This document shows, one piece after another, positions 9,846 through 19,511 of a DNA stretch of 64,000 nucleotides; the stretch's first letter is position 1; each line of letters opens with the position of its first letter. Source of the stretch: Actinoplanes missouriensis 431. GTDB taxonomy: Bacteria > Actinomycetota > Actinomycetes > Mycobacteriales > Micromonosporaceae. The notes under the pieces are model-generated. The model saw only the letters and a program-made list of their open reading frames with translations, was not told the DNA's origin and ran no database searches. The position numbers and the translations under genes are program-made. The stretch is from positions 1,736,001 to 1,800,000 of the forward strand of contig NC_017093.1 in assembly GCF_000284295.1 (NCBI RefSeq). Direction: 5' to 3'.

Positions 9846-11318
9846 TGAGGCCCGCGGGCCCCATTCACCGGCCCGGTACGGCTCCGGGGTGGTGCCGGCC
9901 CACGCGGCCTCCAGCGGGTCGATGACCCGCCACGACTGCTCGACCTCGGCCGCGTCCGGGAAGAGCGTGCGGTCGCCGATCAGCACGTCCAGCAGGAGCC
10001 GCTCGTACGCCTCCGGGCTGGACTCGGTGAACGCCTCGCCGTACTGGAAGTCCATCGCGATGTCGCGGACCTCCATGGCGGTGCCGGGCACCTTCGAGCC
10101 GAACTTCAGCACCACGCCCTCGTCCGGCTGCACCCGGATGACCAGCTGATTGTTGCCGAGCATCTCCACGTCGGCCGGGTCGAACGGCAGGTGCGGCGCC
10201 CGCTTGAAGAGGATCGCGATCTCGGTGACCCGCCGGGGCATCCGCTTGCCGACCCGCACGTAGAACGGGACGCCGGCCCAGCGCCGGTTCTGGATGCCGA
10301 GGCGCACCGCCGCGTAGGTCTCGGTGGTGGAGTTCGGCGGGATGTTCGCCTCCTCCAGGTAGCCCACGGCACGCTCGCCGGCCACCCAGCCGGGCAGGTA
10401 CTGGCCGCGGACCGAGCCGTTGTGGATGTCGGCGGGCAGGCTGACCGCCTTGAGGACCTTCAGCTTCTCGGCCCGGATCTCGTGCGGGTCGAAGCTCGTC
10501 GGCTCCTCCATGCCGACCAGCGCGAGCAGCTGGAGGAGGTGGTTCTGCAGCACGTCGCGCGCGGCGCCGGAGGCGTCGTAGAACGCGGCCCGAGTGCCGA
10601 TGCCGACGTCCTCGGCCATGGTGATCTGCACGCTGTCGACGTACTTGGAGTTCCAGACCGGCTCGAACAGGCTGTTCGCGAAGCGCAGCGCCAGGATGTT
10701 CTGGACCGTCTCCTTGCCGAGGTAGTGGTCGATCCGGAAGACCTCGTTCGGGTTGAACACGTCGTCCACGAGCTCGTTCAGAGAGACGGCGGAGGCGTAG
10801 TCGTGACCGAACGGCTTCTCCACCACGACCCGGCGCCAGCCGCCCAGCTTCGCGTTGTCCGCCAGCCCGGTGCGGTTGAGCTGGTTGAGCACCAGCGGGA
10901 ACGCCGCCGGCGGGATCGAGAAGTAGAAGGCCGTGTTGCCGGTGATGCCGTTGCGCTCGCGAAGCTCGTCGAGGGTCTCGGAGAGCTTGTCGAAGTCGTT
11001 GTCGTCGTCGAACGAGCCGGGCACGAAGTGGAACTGGCTGTTGAGCCGTTGCCAGACGTCCTCCCGCCACGGCGTCCGGGCGCCCTTCTTGGCGGCGTTG
11101 TACGCCAGCGACTCGAAGTCGCCGTCCCCCCAGTCGGCCCGGGCGAAGCCCACGACCACGAAGCCGGGCGGCAGCAGACCGCGGTTGGCCAGGTCGTACA
11201 CGGCCGGGATGAGCTTCTTTCGGGACAGGTCACCGGTGACCCCGAAGATCACCAGAGCGCAGGGCTCCGGAATCCGCGGAAGCCGACGGTCCTGTGCGGT
11301 ACGCAGCGGATTACCCAC
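9801..11318 (-). CDS. zwf: glucose-6-phosphate dehydrogenase
   Basis: Oxidises glucose-6-phosphate to 6-phosphogluconolactone and yields NADPH. 505 aa, full length. The nucleotide-binding GVTGDLSRKKL is near residue 26 and the substrate/catalytic RIDHYLGKE near residue 195. GTG 11318 stands 6 bases after CAGGAT, so besides read-through from tal the gene probably has its own leaderless promoter. The stop overlaps the mini-ORF leading to opcA. Confidence 0.97.
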   Translation of the reverse strand: MGNPLRTAQDRRLPRIPEPCALVIFGVTGDLSRKKLIPAVYDLANRGLLPPGFVVVGFARADWGDGDFESLAYNAAKKGARTPWREDVWQRLNSQFHFVPGSFDDDNDFDKLSETLDELRERNGITGNTAFYFSIPPAAFPLVLNQLNRTGLADNAKLGGWRRVVVEKPFGHDYASAVSLNELVDDVFNPNEVFRIDHYLGKETVQNILALRFANSLFEPVWNSKYVDSVQITMAEDVGIGTRAAFYDASGAARDVLQNHLLQLLALVGMEEPTSFDPHEIRAEKLKVLKAVSLPADIHNGSVRGQYLPGWVAGERAVGYLEEANIPPNSTTETYAAVRLGIQNRRWAGVPFYVRVGKRMPRRVTEIAILFKRAPHLPFDPADVEMLGNNQLVIRVQPDEGVVLKFGSKVPGTAMEVRDIAMDFQYGEAFTESSPEAYERLLLDVLIGDRTLFPDAAEVEQSWRVIDPLEAAWAGTTPEPYRAGEWGPRASDEMLAREGRAWRRA

Positions 11319-11324
11319 GTTGCC

Positions 11325-11330
11325 ATCCTG
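11325..11330 (-). promoter_or_regulatory. leaderless -10 CAGGAT for zwf
   Basis: CAGGAT on the minus strand, 6 bases, then GTG 11318. The same hexamer and spacing occur before the SDR and AlkD-like genes. Confidence 0.5.
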
Positions 11331-11350
11331 CCAGGTTTTCGGGAGTGGAG

Positions 11351-11381
11351 CGGCCTGTCGCGGGAGTCCCGCGACAGGCCG
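11351..11381 (-). terminator. 15-bp perfect inverted repeat between tal and zwf
   Basis: CGGCCTGTCGCGGGA and its exact complement around a single base. It should partly stop transcription after tal just before the zwf promoter, so tkt-tal and zwf-opcA-pgl may be expressed at different levels. Confidence 0.75.
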
Positions 11382-11393
11382 CAGATGGTGCGA

Positions 11394-12506
11394 TCAGGCG
11401 CCGGTGCCGACCTTCAGCGACTTGGCGACGTGCTCCAGGAGCTCGTTCCAGCTCGCCTCGAACTTCTCCACGCCCTCGGCCTCCAGGACCTTGAAGACGT
11501 CGGCGAAGTCGATGCCGGCCGCGGTCAGGTCGTCGAAGACCTTGTGGGCGTCGGCGAAGTTGCCGCTGACGGTGTCACCGCGGGTGGTGCCGTGGTCCTC
11601 GAACGCGAAGATGACCGACTCCGGCATGGTGTTCACCGTGCCGGGCGCGATCAGCTCCTCGACGTAGATGGTGTCGAGGAAGTCGGGGTTCTTCGTGCCG
11701 GTCGAGGCCCACAGCGGACGCTGCGGGTGGGCGCCGGCGTCGGCCAGGGCCTTCCACCGGTCGCTGCCGAAGACCTCGGTGTACGCCTCGTACGCCAGGC
11801 GGGCGTTGGCGATGGCCGCCTTGCCCTTGAGCGCCTTGGCCGAGTCCGAGCCGATCTTGTCGAGCCGCTTGTCGATCTCGGTGTCCACGCGGGAGACGAA
11901 GAACGACGCGACCGAGCCGATCTTGCTGAGGTCGTGGCCGTTCGCCTTCGCCTGCTCCAGGCCGGCCAGGAACGCGTCCATGACCGCCCGGTAGCGCTCG
12001 ACCGAGAAGATCAGCGTGACGTTGACGCTGATGCCCTCGGCCAGCACCGACGTGATGGCGGGCAGGCCCGCCAGCGTCGCCGGGATCTTGATGTAGAGGT
12101 TGGGGCGGTCCACCAGCCACCAGAGGGTCTTCGCCTCGGCGACCGTCGACTCGGTCTCGTGCGCCTTCCGCGGGTCCACCTCGATCGAGATCCGGCCGTC
12201 GACGCCGTTGGAGGCGTCGTAGGTCGGCCGGAACACGTCGGCGGCCCAGCGGACGTCCTTGGCGGTCATGAGGCGGATCGCCTCCTCGACGGTGACGCCC
12301 TGGACCGCGAGGTCACGGACCTGCGAGTCGTAGGCGTCGGCGTCGGAGAGCGCCTTCTGGAAGATGCTCGGGTTGGTGGTGACACCGACCACGTGCTGCT
12401 CGCGGCGCAGCTTGTCCAGCGAGCCGCTGGTGAGACGTACCCGAGAGAGATCGTCGAGCCACACCGCCACGCCCTGGGCGGAGAGCTCAGCCAGCCTGTC
12501 CGTCAT
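11394..12506 (-). CDS. tal: transaldolase
   Basis: Transfers dihydroxyacetone units between sugar phosphates in the non-oxidative pentose phosphate branch. 370 aa actinobacterial type, with [13 protein letters not shown] near residue 45 and the Schiff-base lysine motif YIKIPAT near residue 138. The ATG follows AAGGAG by 5 bases. Lies 24 bases downstream of tkt in the same transcript. Confidence 0.97.
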   Translation of the reverse strand: MTDRLAELSAQGVAVWLDDLSRVRLTSGSLDKLRREQHVVGVTTNPSIFQKALSDADAYDSQVRDLAVQGVTVEEAIRLMTAKDVRWAADVFRPTYDASNGVDGRISIEVDPRKAHETESTVAEAKTLWWLVDRPNLYIKIPATLAGLPAITSVLAEGISVNVTLIFSVERYRAVMDAFLAGLEQAKANGHDLSKIGSVASFFVSRVDTEIDKRLDKIGSDSAKALKGKAAIANARLAYEAYTEVFGSDRWKALADAGAHPQRPLWASTGTKNPDFLDTIYVEELIAPGTVNTMPESVIFAFEDHGTTRGDTVSGNFADAHKVFDDLTAAGIDFADVFKVLEAEGVEKFEASWNELLEHVAKSLKVGTGA

Positions 12507-12530
12507 TGCCTTGCTCCTTAAACAAACGTC

Positions 12531-14645
12531 TCAGTTGCCGGTCTTGTGGCCGGTGATCTCGCCGACCCTGGCGAGGGAGGCATTGGCCTTCGCGACGACG
12601 TTGTCCGCGGTGAAGCCGAACTGCTCGAACAGGATCTTCGCGGGGGCGCTGGCGCCGTAGTGCTCGATGCTGACGGCCTCGCCGGCGTCGCCGAGGATGC
12701 GGTCCCAGCTCATCCGGATGCCGGCCTCGACCGAGACACGGGCCTTCACTCCGCGCGGAAGAACCTGCTGCTGATATGCAACGTCCTGCTGGAAGAACCA
12801 TTCCTGGCAGGGCATCGAGACGACCCGGGTCGGGGTGCCCTGGGCCTCCAGGCGCTCCTGCGCGGTGAGCGCGATGGAGACCTCGGAGCCGCTGGCGACC
12901 AGGATCACCTTGGGCTCGCCGGTGGACGCCTCGGAGAGGATGTAGCCACCCTTGAGCGTGCCCTCGGCCGACGCGTACTTGCTGCGGTCGATGGTGGGCA
13001 GGTTCTGCCGGGACAGCGCGAGCGCGGTCGGCCGGTCGGTGTGCTCCAGGGCGCCCCGCCACGCGTACGCGGTCTCGTTGGCGTCGGCCGGGCGGACCAC
13101 GTCGAGACCGACGATCGCGCGCAGGGCGGTCAGCGTCTCGATCGGCTGGTGCGTCGGGCCGTCCTCGCCGAGACCGATCGAGTCGTGCGTCCACACGAAG
13201 ACGACCGGCAGCTTCATCAGCGCGGAGAGGCGGACCGAGCCACGCATGTAGTCGCTGAAGACGAGGAAGGTGCCACCGTACGGCCGGGTGCCACCGTGGA
13301 CCGCGATGCCGTTGAGGATCGAGCCCATGCCGTGCTCACGGATGCCGAAGTGCAGCGTGCGGCCGTACTCGTGGCCGGGGAACTCCTTGGTGGCGTACTC
13401 CGCCGGGATGAAGGACGGCTCGCCCTTCATCGTGGTGTTGTTGCTCTCCGCCAGGTCGGCGGAGCCGCCCCAGAGCTCGGGGAGCACCGGCGCGAGCGCC
13501 TCCAGGACCTTGCCGGACGCGGCGCGGGTGGCCAGGCCCTTCTCGTCCGCCGGGAACTCGGGCAGCGCGTTGTGCCAGCCCTCCGGCAGGGTGCGGGTGG
13601 CGAGACGGTCGAAGAGCGCCTTGCCCTCGGCGTTGCCGGCGGCCCAGGCGTCGAACGCCTTCTGCCACTCGGCGCGCGCCGCCTTGCCGCGCTCGACGAC
13701 CTGCTGCGCGTGCTTCACGACCTCGTCGTCGATGGCGAACGGCTCGTTCGCGAAACCGAGGATCTCCTTGGTCGCGGCGATCTCGTCGGCGCCCAGCGCG
13801 GAGCCGTGGATCTTGCCGGTGTTCTGCTTCTTCGGCGCCGGCCAGCCGATGATCGTCTTGAGGACGATGAACGACGGCTTGTCGGTGACGGACTTGGCGG
13901 TCTGGATCGCGTTCCAGAGGGCTTCCACGTCCTCGTGGTACCCGTCCTCGCCACGCCAGTTGACGGTCTGGACGTGCCAGCCGTACGCCGCGTAGCGCGC
14001 GCCGACGTCCTCGGACTTCGCGATCCGGGTGTCGTCCTCGATGGAGATCTCGTTGTCGTCGTAGATCACCGTGAGGTTGCCGAGCTTCTGCACCGCCGCG
14101 ATGGCGCTGGACTCGTGGCTGACACCCTCTTCGATGTCGCCGTCCGAGCAGAGCGCGTACACGTGGTGGTCGAACGGGGACTGGCCGGCGGCGGTGTCCG
14201 GGTCGAACAGACCGCGCTCGCGGCGGGCGGACATCGCCATGCCGACCGCGTTGCCGACGCCCTGGCCCAGCGGGCCGGTGGTGATCTCGACGCCGGGGGT
14301 GTGCCCGTACTCCGGGTGACCGGGCGTGAGCGAGTCCCACTGGCGCAGCGACTTCAGGTCATCCAGCGAGGTGCTGTAACCGTTGAGGTAGAGCTGGACG
14401 TAGAGGGTGAGGCTCGAGTGACCGCAGGACAGCACGAAGCGGTCCCGGCCCGCCCATTCCGGGTCCGTGGGGTCGTGCCGCATCACGCGGTTGAAGAGCA
14501 GGTAGGCGGCAGGCGCCAGGCTCATGGCGGTACCGGGGTGGCCGTTACCGGCCTTCTCCACGGCGTCCATGGCCAGGACCCGGGTGGTGTCCACCGCCTT
14601 GCGGTCGAGGTCGGACCAGTTGAGAGCGGGATCTGTGGCAGCCAC
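12531..14645 (-). CDS. tkt: transketolase
   Basis: Thiamine-diphosphate enzyme moving two-carbon units in the pentose phosphate pathway. 704 aa, full length: GNGHPGTAMSLAP near residue 30, the TPP motif beginning DGDIEEG and ending YDDNEIS, and the C-terminal TPTRVVSMP segment. GTG 14645 follows GAGGAG by 10 bases. First gene of the pentose phosphate cluster, divergent from ctaB across about 260 bases that must hold both promoters. Confidence 0.97.
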   Translation of the reverse strand: MAATDPALNWSDLDRKAVDTTRVLAMDAVEKAGNGHPGTAMSLAPAAYLLFNRVMRHDPTDPEWAGRDRFVLSCGHSSLTLYVQLYLNGYSTSLDDLKSLRQWDSLTPGHPEYGHTPGVEITTGPLGQGVGNAVGMAMSARRERGLFDPDTAAGQSPFDHHVYALCSDGDIEEGVSHESSAIAAVQKLGNLTVIYDDNEISIEDDTRIAKSEDVGARYAAYGWHVQTVNWRGEDGYHEDVEALWNAIQTAKSVTDKPSFIVLKTIIGWPAPKKQNTGKIHGSALGADEIAATKEILGFANEPFAIDDEVVKHAQQVVERGKAARAEWQKAFDAWAAGNAEGKALFDRLATRTLPEGWHNALPEFPADEKGLATRAASGKVLEALAPVLPELWGGSADLAESNNTTMKGEPSFIPAEYATKEFPGHEYGRTLHFGIREHGMGSILNGIAVHGGTRPYGGTFLVFSDYMRGSVRLSALMKLPVVFVWTHDSIGLGEDGPTHQPIETLTALRAIVGLDVVRPADANETAYAWRGALEHTDRPTALALSRQNLPTIDRSKYASAEGTLKGGYILSEASTGEPKVILVASGSEVSIALTAQERLEAQGTPTRVVSMPCQEWFFQQDVAYQQQVLPRGVKARVSVEAGIRMSWDRILGDAGEAVSIEHYGASAPAKILFEQFGFTADNVVAKANASLARVGEITGHKTGN

Positions 14646-14903
14646 GTCGGTTGTGCTCCTCGGGCAAAATAATGGAACCCTTTTCGGCTTGACCCTATCC
14701 AGTCGGGCTAAACACGTGCGCAGTGAACGCCCTAGACACATACGCTGTTGGCGGACACGCCGGATCAAGTGGTGTGACGGTATGCACCCGTACTGGGTGC
14801 CCCGAGCAGCGGAGACGGCTGCGCGTAGGCTGTCCGGGCGAGCCGCTGGGTGAATACCCGGCAACGGCCGCGAAATAAAGCCGATGCCGGAAGGTGGCTG
14901 TCC

Positions 14904-15854
14904 GTGAGCATGATCACCGAGCGTCCCGTCCGCCGACGGGGGCCCGGCGGGGCGAAGCGTGCGCCAGGTGTCGAGAATCGACGTGATCGGGCCGCTGTCC
15001 TGCGTGGTTACCTGGCGTTGACCAAGCCGGCGATCGTCGAGCTTCTCCTGGTCACCACCGTGCCGACGATGATGCTGGCGGCCGGAGGCTGGCCGAACTG
15101 GGTCACGTTCGCGGTGGTTCTGATCGGCGGCGCGCTGGCAGGCGGCGCGGCAAGCGCGCTGAACTGCTACATCGACCGCGACATCGATCAGCTGATGCGG
15201 CGGACGAAGCGGCGGCCGCTGCCGGCCCACGAGATCACCCCGCGTGCGGTGCTGATCTTCGGCCTCACCCTCGCCGTGATCTCGGTCGTGCTGATGGCCG
15301 TGTTCACGAACTGGCTGGCCACCGCGCTGACCGCCGCATCGATCTTCTACTACGACGTGATCTACACGATGTGGCTGAAGCGGCGGACCCCGGCGAACAC
15401 GTTCTGGGGCGGCGTCTGCGGCGCGGCTCCGGTGATCATCGGCTGGGCCGCGGTCACCGGCACCATCAGCGCGATGGGCTGGGCGCTCTTCGCGGTCGTC
15501 TTCTTCTGGCAGATGCCGCACTTCTACGCGCTCGCCATCAAGTACAAGGACGACTACGCGCGGGCGGGCATCCCGATGCTGCCCGTGGTCCGGTCGATGA
15601 ACCGGGTGAACTTCGAGATCGTCCTCTACACCGTGCTGACCCTGGCCGCCTCGTTCGTGGCGTGGCCGCTGGGTCTCGGGCCGATCTACGGCGTCACCGC
15701 GATCGTGATGGGCCTCGCCTTCCTCGCCGAGGCGGTCCGGCTGGCCTACGTGACGCGGGCCGGCGCCCCGGTGAACCCGATGCGGCTCTTCCACTTGTCG
15801 ATCACGTACCTGACCGTGGTCTTCATGGCGGTCGCCGTCGATGGGTTGATCTAA
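14904..15854 (+). CDS. ctaB: protohaem IX farnesyltransferase (haem O synthase)
   Basis: UbiA-type membrane prenyltransferase that farnesylates haem B to haem O for cytochrome oxidase. 316 aa with about nine membrane helices; the Asp-rich motif [21 protein letters not shown] and the second motif [17 protein letters not shown] are intact. GTG 14904 follows GGAAGGTGG by 6 bases; ATG 14910 is an alternative. Its partner ctaA lies 2 kb downstream on the other strand. Confidence 0.95.
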   Translation: MSMITERPVRRRGPGGAKRAPGVENRRDRAAVLRGYLALTKPAIVELLLVTTVPTMMLAAGGWPNWVTFAVVLIGGALAGGAASALNCYIDRDIDQLMRRTKRRPLPAHEITPRAVLIFGLTLAVISVVLMAVFTNWLATALTAASIFYYDVIYTMWLKRRTPANTFWGGVCGAAPVIIGWAAVTGTISAMGWALFAVVFFWQMPHFYALAIKYKDDYARAGIPMLPVVRSMNRVNFEIVLYTVLTLAASFVAWPLGLGPIYGVTAIVMGLAFLAEAVRLAYVTRAGAPVNPMRLFHLSITYLTVVFMAVAVDGLI

Positions 15855-16057
15855 GCGTCACGGCCCGTCGGTCCGTCGCACCGGATGTCCGGATTGTGAT
15901 CACTTCCGACTACTGTCCGTCACTCTTTGGATTGACATCGTTGCGTCCGGCAATTCGGGCGAAACCCCCGCATAATGGTGCGCCAATTTTCGAAACCTGC
16001 TGGTAATTGGAGTCACAAAAGCCGACTGGAGTGCCCCGCGTGTCGTGGCTGACTGCT

Positions 16058-16063
16058 TAGGCT
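16058..16063 (+). promoter_or_regulatory. leaderless -10 TAGGCT
   Basis: TAGGCT followed by 7 bases and the ATG at 16071. No ribosome site is present, as expected for a leaderless message. Confidence 0.6.
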
Positions 16064-16070
16064 GCCCCCT

Positions 16071-16364
16071 ATGGCAGAAGGTTCCGTTACGACACTGACC
16101 TCCGAGATCAAGTCTTTCGCCGCCGGGCACGGCGGCGCCAAGGCGGTGATCGAGTACGTCGGTAAGCGCGGCGCCCGCATCGTCCTCGTGGGTGAGGACG
16201 GCGAGTGGTCCGACCAGTTCGCCCAGGACACCGGTGTCGCCCGTGAGGCTTGCGAGCACGCCGGGGTCGCCGTGGAGAACGAGTGGGAGCGGGAGCTCCT
16301 GGAGCAGATGCGCCCGAGCAACGACCTGTGGCGTTCGATGGCGCGCCGGAGCATGGCCCGCTAG
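16071..16364 (+). CDS. conserved small hypothetical protein
   Basis: 97 aa, mixed alpha/beta composition, no signal peptide, membrane segment or Cys cluster. I do not recognise a domain. It contains a VLVGEDGEWSDQF strand-turn and a Trp/Glu-rich helical C-terminus ending MARRSMAR. Typical codon use argues that it is a real gene, and the start is supported by the leaderless promoter. Its stop overlaps the GTG of the ATP-grasp gene by one base, so the two are probably translated together. Confidence 0.75.
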   Translation: MAEGSVTTLTSEIKSFAAGHGGAKAVIEYVGKRGARIVLVGEDGEWSDQFAQDTGVAREACEHAGVAVENEWERELLEQMRPSNDLWRSMARRSMAR

Positions 16365-17263
16365 TGAGCACCCCGCTCGCCGACGACGGCACTGTGAGCC
16401 AGGTCGCCCTGGTGACGTGCGCGACCTTTCCTGACCTCTGGGACGACGACCACCCCCTGCGCGACGCGCTGCGTGAGCGCGGGGTGGTCGTCGAGGCCGT
16501 GCGGTGGGACGACGAGTCCGCGGACTGGTCCCGGTACGACCTCACGGTGATCCGCTCGCCGTGGGACTACGTGGCCCGCCGCGACGAGTTCGTGGCCTGG
16601 GCGCACCGCGTGCCCCGCCTGGCGAACCCGGCGGGCATCGTCGAGTGGAACACCGACAAGGTCTATCTGCGCGACCTCAGCGAGGCCGGCGTCCCGACCA
16701 TCCCCACCGAGTTCGTCGCCCCCGGCGCGACGTGGACCCCGCCGTCCGAGGGGGAGTGGGTGGTCAAGCCGACGATCAGCGCCGGCAGCCAGGACACCGG
16801 ACGGTACGCGTTGCCCGCGCAGCTCCCGCTCGCCGAGGCGCACGTGCGGCGGCTGCTGGACGCCGGTCGCACCGTGATGATCCAGCCGTACCTGACGGCC
16901 GTGGACACCGCGGGGGAGACCGCGGTCCTCTGCACCCCGGACGCGAGCGGTGAGCTGACGTTCAGCCACGCGATCCGGAAGGGGCCGATGCTGACCGGTC
17001 CCGACGACGGCAGCATCCAGCCGGGGGACGAGGAGATCAGCCCGCGTACGCCGTCGGCCGCCGAGCTGGAGGTGGCCTCCAAGGTTCTCGCCGCGATCCC
17101 GGGCGGCGCCTCGTCGCTGCTCTACGCTCGCGTCGACCTGATTCCCGGGCCGGACGGGACGCCCACGCTCATCGAGCTGGAGCTGACCGAGCCGAGCCTG
17201 TTCCTGCGCACGTCCCCGGCCGCGGCCGCCCGCCTGGCCGACGCGATCGTCGGCCGCCTCTAG
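16364..17263 (+). CDS. ATP-grasp domain protein (RimK/glutathione-synthetase-like)
   Basis: 299 aa. The order of elements fits an ATP-grasp ligase: a Rossmann-like N-terminus (VALVTCATFPDLWDDD), a middle with GEWVVKPTISAGSQDTGR (ATP-binding Lys and Gly loop), and a C-terminal YARVDLIPGPDGTPTLIELELTEPS strand pair that supplies the acidic Mg ligands. These enzymes join a carboxylate to an amine or thiol; the substrate here is unknown. It starts with GTG overlapping the upstream stop (TAGTG) and shares that gene's promoter. Confidence 0.82.
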   Translation: MSTPLADDGTVSQVALVTCATFPDLWDDDHPLRDALRERGVVVEAVRWDDESADWSRYDLTVIRSPWDYVARRDEFVAWAHRVPRLANPAGIVEWNTDKVYLRDLSEAGVPTIPTEFVAPGATWTPPSEGEWVVKPTISAGSQDTGRYALPAQLPLAEAHVRRLLDAGRTVMIQPYLTAVDTAGETAVLCTPDASGELTFSHAIRKGPMLTGPDDGSIQPGDEEISPRTPSAAELEVASKVLAAIPGGASSLLYARVDLIPGPDGTPTLIELELTEPSLFLRTSPAAAARLADAIVGRL

Positions 17264-17288
17264 CCCTCCGACGCGACACGCCCCGGCC

Positions 17289-17305
17289 GCCCCGGCAGCC
17301 GGGGC
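17289..17305 (+). terminator. hairpin after the ATP-grasp gene
   Basis: Perfect 7-bp stem GCCCCGG/CCGGGGC with loop CAG, 25 bases after the stop codon. Short but very stable. Confidence 0.5.
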
Positions 17306-17325
17306 TTCGCCGTCCCCACCCCGCC

Positions 17326-17358
17326 GTGTGTGTGGGACGCTCCGAACCCGAACTCCCC
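17326..17358. repeat. dispersed palindromic element, copy 1
   Basis: GTGTGTGTGGG arm, then GCTCCGAACCCGAA and a CTCCCC arm. Same core as copies at 17383, 42117 and 56893. Confidence 0.65.
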
Positions 17359-17382
17359 GCGCTGTCGTGGGTCGGCGGGCGC

Positions 17383-17419
17383 GTGTGGAGCGGGGCGCGC
17401 TCCGAACCCGAAGCCCCAC
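17383..17419. repeat. dispersed palindromic element, copy 2
   Basis: GTGTGGAG arm, GCTCCGAACCCGAA core, CCCCAC arm. The core sits exactly 60 bases from that of copy 1. Confidence 0.65.
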
Positions 17420-17689
17420 GCAGTGAGGTGTCCGGGGCTGGGCGCGTGACGCGGGGCGGGTGGGAAGCGCCCGGAAGGCCGCACCGGCAGGGTGCGGGCG
17501 CACGGACGCGGTTCGTGTGCCGGCGTCTCGGCGCCGGCCTGGTGGGAGCGGCGGGGGCGTGCGGGGTGGGGCTGGACCACTGACGTGTCCCGGCGGACGC
17601 GCTGCGGCCTGGGGACGGCAGGTGGTCGCGTGGCTTCTCGGGGACGGGTCGGGGTGGCGGGGGCGGGGTCGCCCGTACCCGATGGGGCT

Positions 17690-18679
17690 TCAGGAAGCGG
17701 GGACCGGCTCGGCCGGCTGGACCACCGCGGGGGTGGGCTGGTCGGTGGGGCGCGGGAGCTCGGGGCGGGTGCGCAGGGACCAGAGGACGGCGAGGGTGGC
17801 GGTCCAGGTCACGGCGGCGCCGAGCATGTGGGCGGCCACCAGGATCACCGGGAGATGGGTGAAGTACTGGACGAAGCCGATGATGCCCTGACCGAACTCG
17901 ACCGCGATGAGGACGCCGGCGGCGCGGATCGTGGCGGGTGGCGCGTTCAGCGCGCGGAGGGCGAACCAGAGCGCGACGGAGAGGCCGATCAGCAGGAACA
18001 CCAGGTCGGCGTGGACCTGGGAGATCGCGGCCGGATCGAGGCCGTTGCGCTTGGCGCCCTGGTCGCCGGCGTGCGGGCCGCTGCCGGTGACCACGACGCC
18101 GACGGCGATCACGGCGAAACTGACCAGCGCGGTGATCCAGGCGAGGTGGCGGATCGGCGTGGGGACCAGCGGGACCGGCCTGCCGTCGCCCTCGTCGACG
18201 CGGCGCCAGAGCGCGTAGCACCCGGCGATCAGCGCGATCGAGAGGATGAAGTGCAGCCCGACCACCCACGGGTTGAGCTTGGTGAGCACGGTGATGCCGC
18301 CGACCACGCCCTGACCGGGGACGCCGAGCGCGACCGCAATCGACAGGATGATCAGCGATTTGCGGCGCGGGCGGCTGACCAGCGCGGCGAAGAACGTCGC
18401 GAACGCGAGCGCCACCAGCACGAAGGTGAGCAGGCGGTTGCCGAACTCGATCACGCCGTGGACGCCCATCTCGGCGGTCGTCGTGTAGGAGTCGTCGGTG
18501 CATTTCGGCCACGTCGGGCAACCGAGGCCGGAACCGGTCAGGCGGACCGCCGCGCCGGTGACGATCAGTCCCGCGTTCGCCACCAGGGAGGCCAGGGCGA
18601 GCGGGCGCAGCGCGGACGCCAGGCGCTGCCCGGGGCGGGACAGCGAAGCGGACTCCAGGAGCGATCGGGAGGACTTCAC
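17690..18679 (-). CDS. ctaA: haem A synthase (COX15/CtaA)
   Basis: Membrane enzyme oxidising haem O to haem A. 329 aa, about eight membrane helices in two similar halves, with haem-ligand His residues in VHGVIEFGNRL, VVGLHFILS and the C-terminal AAHMLGA. The extracellular Cys pair LGCPTWPKC, typical of the family, is present. GTG 18679 is chosen because TACGAT stands 7 bases upstream; a longer form from ATG 18709 would start upstream of that promoter. Divergent from sufR, whose promoter is about 100 bases away. Confidence 0.93.
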   Translation of the reverse strand: MKSSRSLLESASLSRPGQRLASALRPLALASLVANAGLIVTGAAVRLTGSGLGCPTWPKCTDDSYTTTAEMGVHGVIEFGNRLLTFVLVALAFATFFAALVSRPRRKSLIILSIAVALGVPGQGVVGGITVLTKLNPWVVGLHFILSIALIAGCYALWRRVDEGDGRPVPLVPTPIRHLAWITALVSFAVIAVGVVVTGSGPHAGDQGAKRNGLDPAAISQVHADLVFLLIGLSVALWFALRALNAPPATIRAAGVLIAVEFGQGIIGFVQYFTHLPVILVAAHMLGAAVTWTATLAVLWSLRTRPELPRPTDQPTPAVVQPAEPVPAS

Positions 18680-18686
18680 GCGAGGG

Positions 18687-18692
18687 ATCGTA
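18687..18692 (-). promoter_or_regulatory. leaderless -10 TACGAT for ctaA
   Basis: TACGAT on the minus strand, 7 bases, then GTG 18679. Confidence 0.6.
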
Positions 18693-18781
18693 CGCGCGGG
18701 GCCCGACATGAATCTGGGCAGCTCCGATAACCGGTGTGGTGGATCACCGGGGTTTGGTTTGCGGGGCTCTGCCGAAATACG

Positions 18782-18787
18782 TAACGT
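18782..18787 (+). promoter_or_regulatory. leaderless -10 TAACGT of the suf operon, inside overlapping palindromes
   Basis: TAACGT, 7 bases, then GTG 18795. The hexamer is embedded in TACGTA and AACGTT (18779-18788), two overlapping palindromes that could be an operator, for example for SufR itself; that is inference. Confidence 0.55.
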
Positions 18788-18794
18788 TGGAGTA

Positions 18795-19511
18795 GTGAAA
18801 AACGAGGTGCTGATCCCGATGAGTGCGGTGGCCACGGCCACGGCCTCGGACGGTCGTACCCGTGACCGGGTGGCGCAGCTGCTCCTGGAGCGTGGCGCGG
18901 CGACCGCCGCCGAGCTCGGAGCGGAGCTGGGCCTGAGCCCGGCCGCCATCCGCAAGCACCTCGACGCCATGCTCGCCGAGCAGCTCGTCGAGGTCCGCGT
19001 CGCCAGGCTCGCCGGCCCCCGTGGTCGTGGCCGTCCGGCGAAGCGTTTCGTGCTGACCGCCGCCGCCCGGGAATCGTTCCCGCATCACTACGACGGCATC
19101 GCTACCGCCGCGCTGCGCTGGATCGTGGAGCAGCACGGGCCGGAGGCGCTGAGCGCCTTCGCCTCGGCGCAGGTGCAAGCCCTGGAAGAGCGCCTCAAGG
19201 CCGTCATCCTGGCGGCCGGGACCGACCCGATGGCACGGGCGGAGGCGCTCGCCGAGGCGCTGACCGCCGAGGGTTACGCTGCGAGCGCGACCGCGATCGC
19301 GTCCGGCGGGCAACTGTGCCAGCATCACTGCCCGGTGGCTCACGTGGCTGCCGAGTTTCCTCAGCTGTGCGACGCCGAGACCGAAGTCATCTCCCGGCTC
19401 ATCGGCACCCACGTGCAGCGTCTCGCCACCATCGCGCACGGAGACGGGGTGTGCACCACGCACATCCCGGCCACGCAAACCACCGCAATCACGGTTAGGA
19501 CAGATAAATGA
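18795..19511 (+). CDS. sufR: SUF operon transcriptional repressor SufR
   Basis: DeoR/ArsR-like winged-helix regulator, 238 aa, that senses iron-sulfur cluster status and represses suf. The N-terminal HTH contains [16 protein letters not shown]; the C-terminal [19 protein letters not shown] supplies the three Cys (and His) expected to bind the cluster. The leaderless promoter supports GTG 18795 over upstream in-frame starts. It heads the operon, and its TGA overlaps the sufB ATG (ATGA), so repressor and assembly factors are made together and autoregulation is likely. Confidence 0.93.
   Translation: MKNEVLIPMSAVATATASDGRTRDRVAQLLLERGAATAAELGAELGLSPAAIRKHLDAMLAEQLVEVRVARLAGPRGRGRPAKRFVLTAAARESFPHHYDGIATAALRWIVEQHGPEALSAFASAQVQALEERLKAVILAAGTDPMARAEALAEALTAEGYAASATAIASGGQLCQHHCPVAHVAAEFPQLCDAETEVISRLIGTHVQRLATIAHGDGVCTTHIPATQTTAITVRTDK

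Larger units (their letters stand above)
17264..17689. other. gene-free stretch with two copies of a palindromic repeat
   Basis: 426 bases between convergent genes. Contains a terminator-like hairpin at 17289-17305 and two copies of the dispersed CCGAACCCGAA element. The rest is GC-rich sequence in which I see no gene. Confidence 0.6.

Noticed and set aside
10191-12521. 776-codon plus-strand open frame over zwf and tal
   Set aside because: It is antisense to two clear enzyme genes, has Arg/Val/Gly-rich composition typical of GC-rich shadow frames and no domain.
14646-15794. N-terminal extension of the transketolase frame to 15794
   Set aside because: The frame is open by GC bias but runs antisense through ctaB; the family N-terminus and GAGGAG site place the start at 14645.
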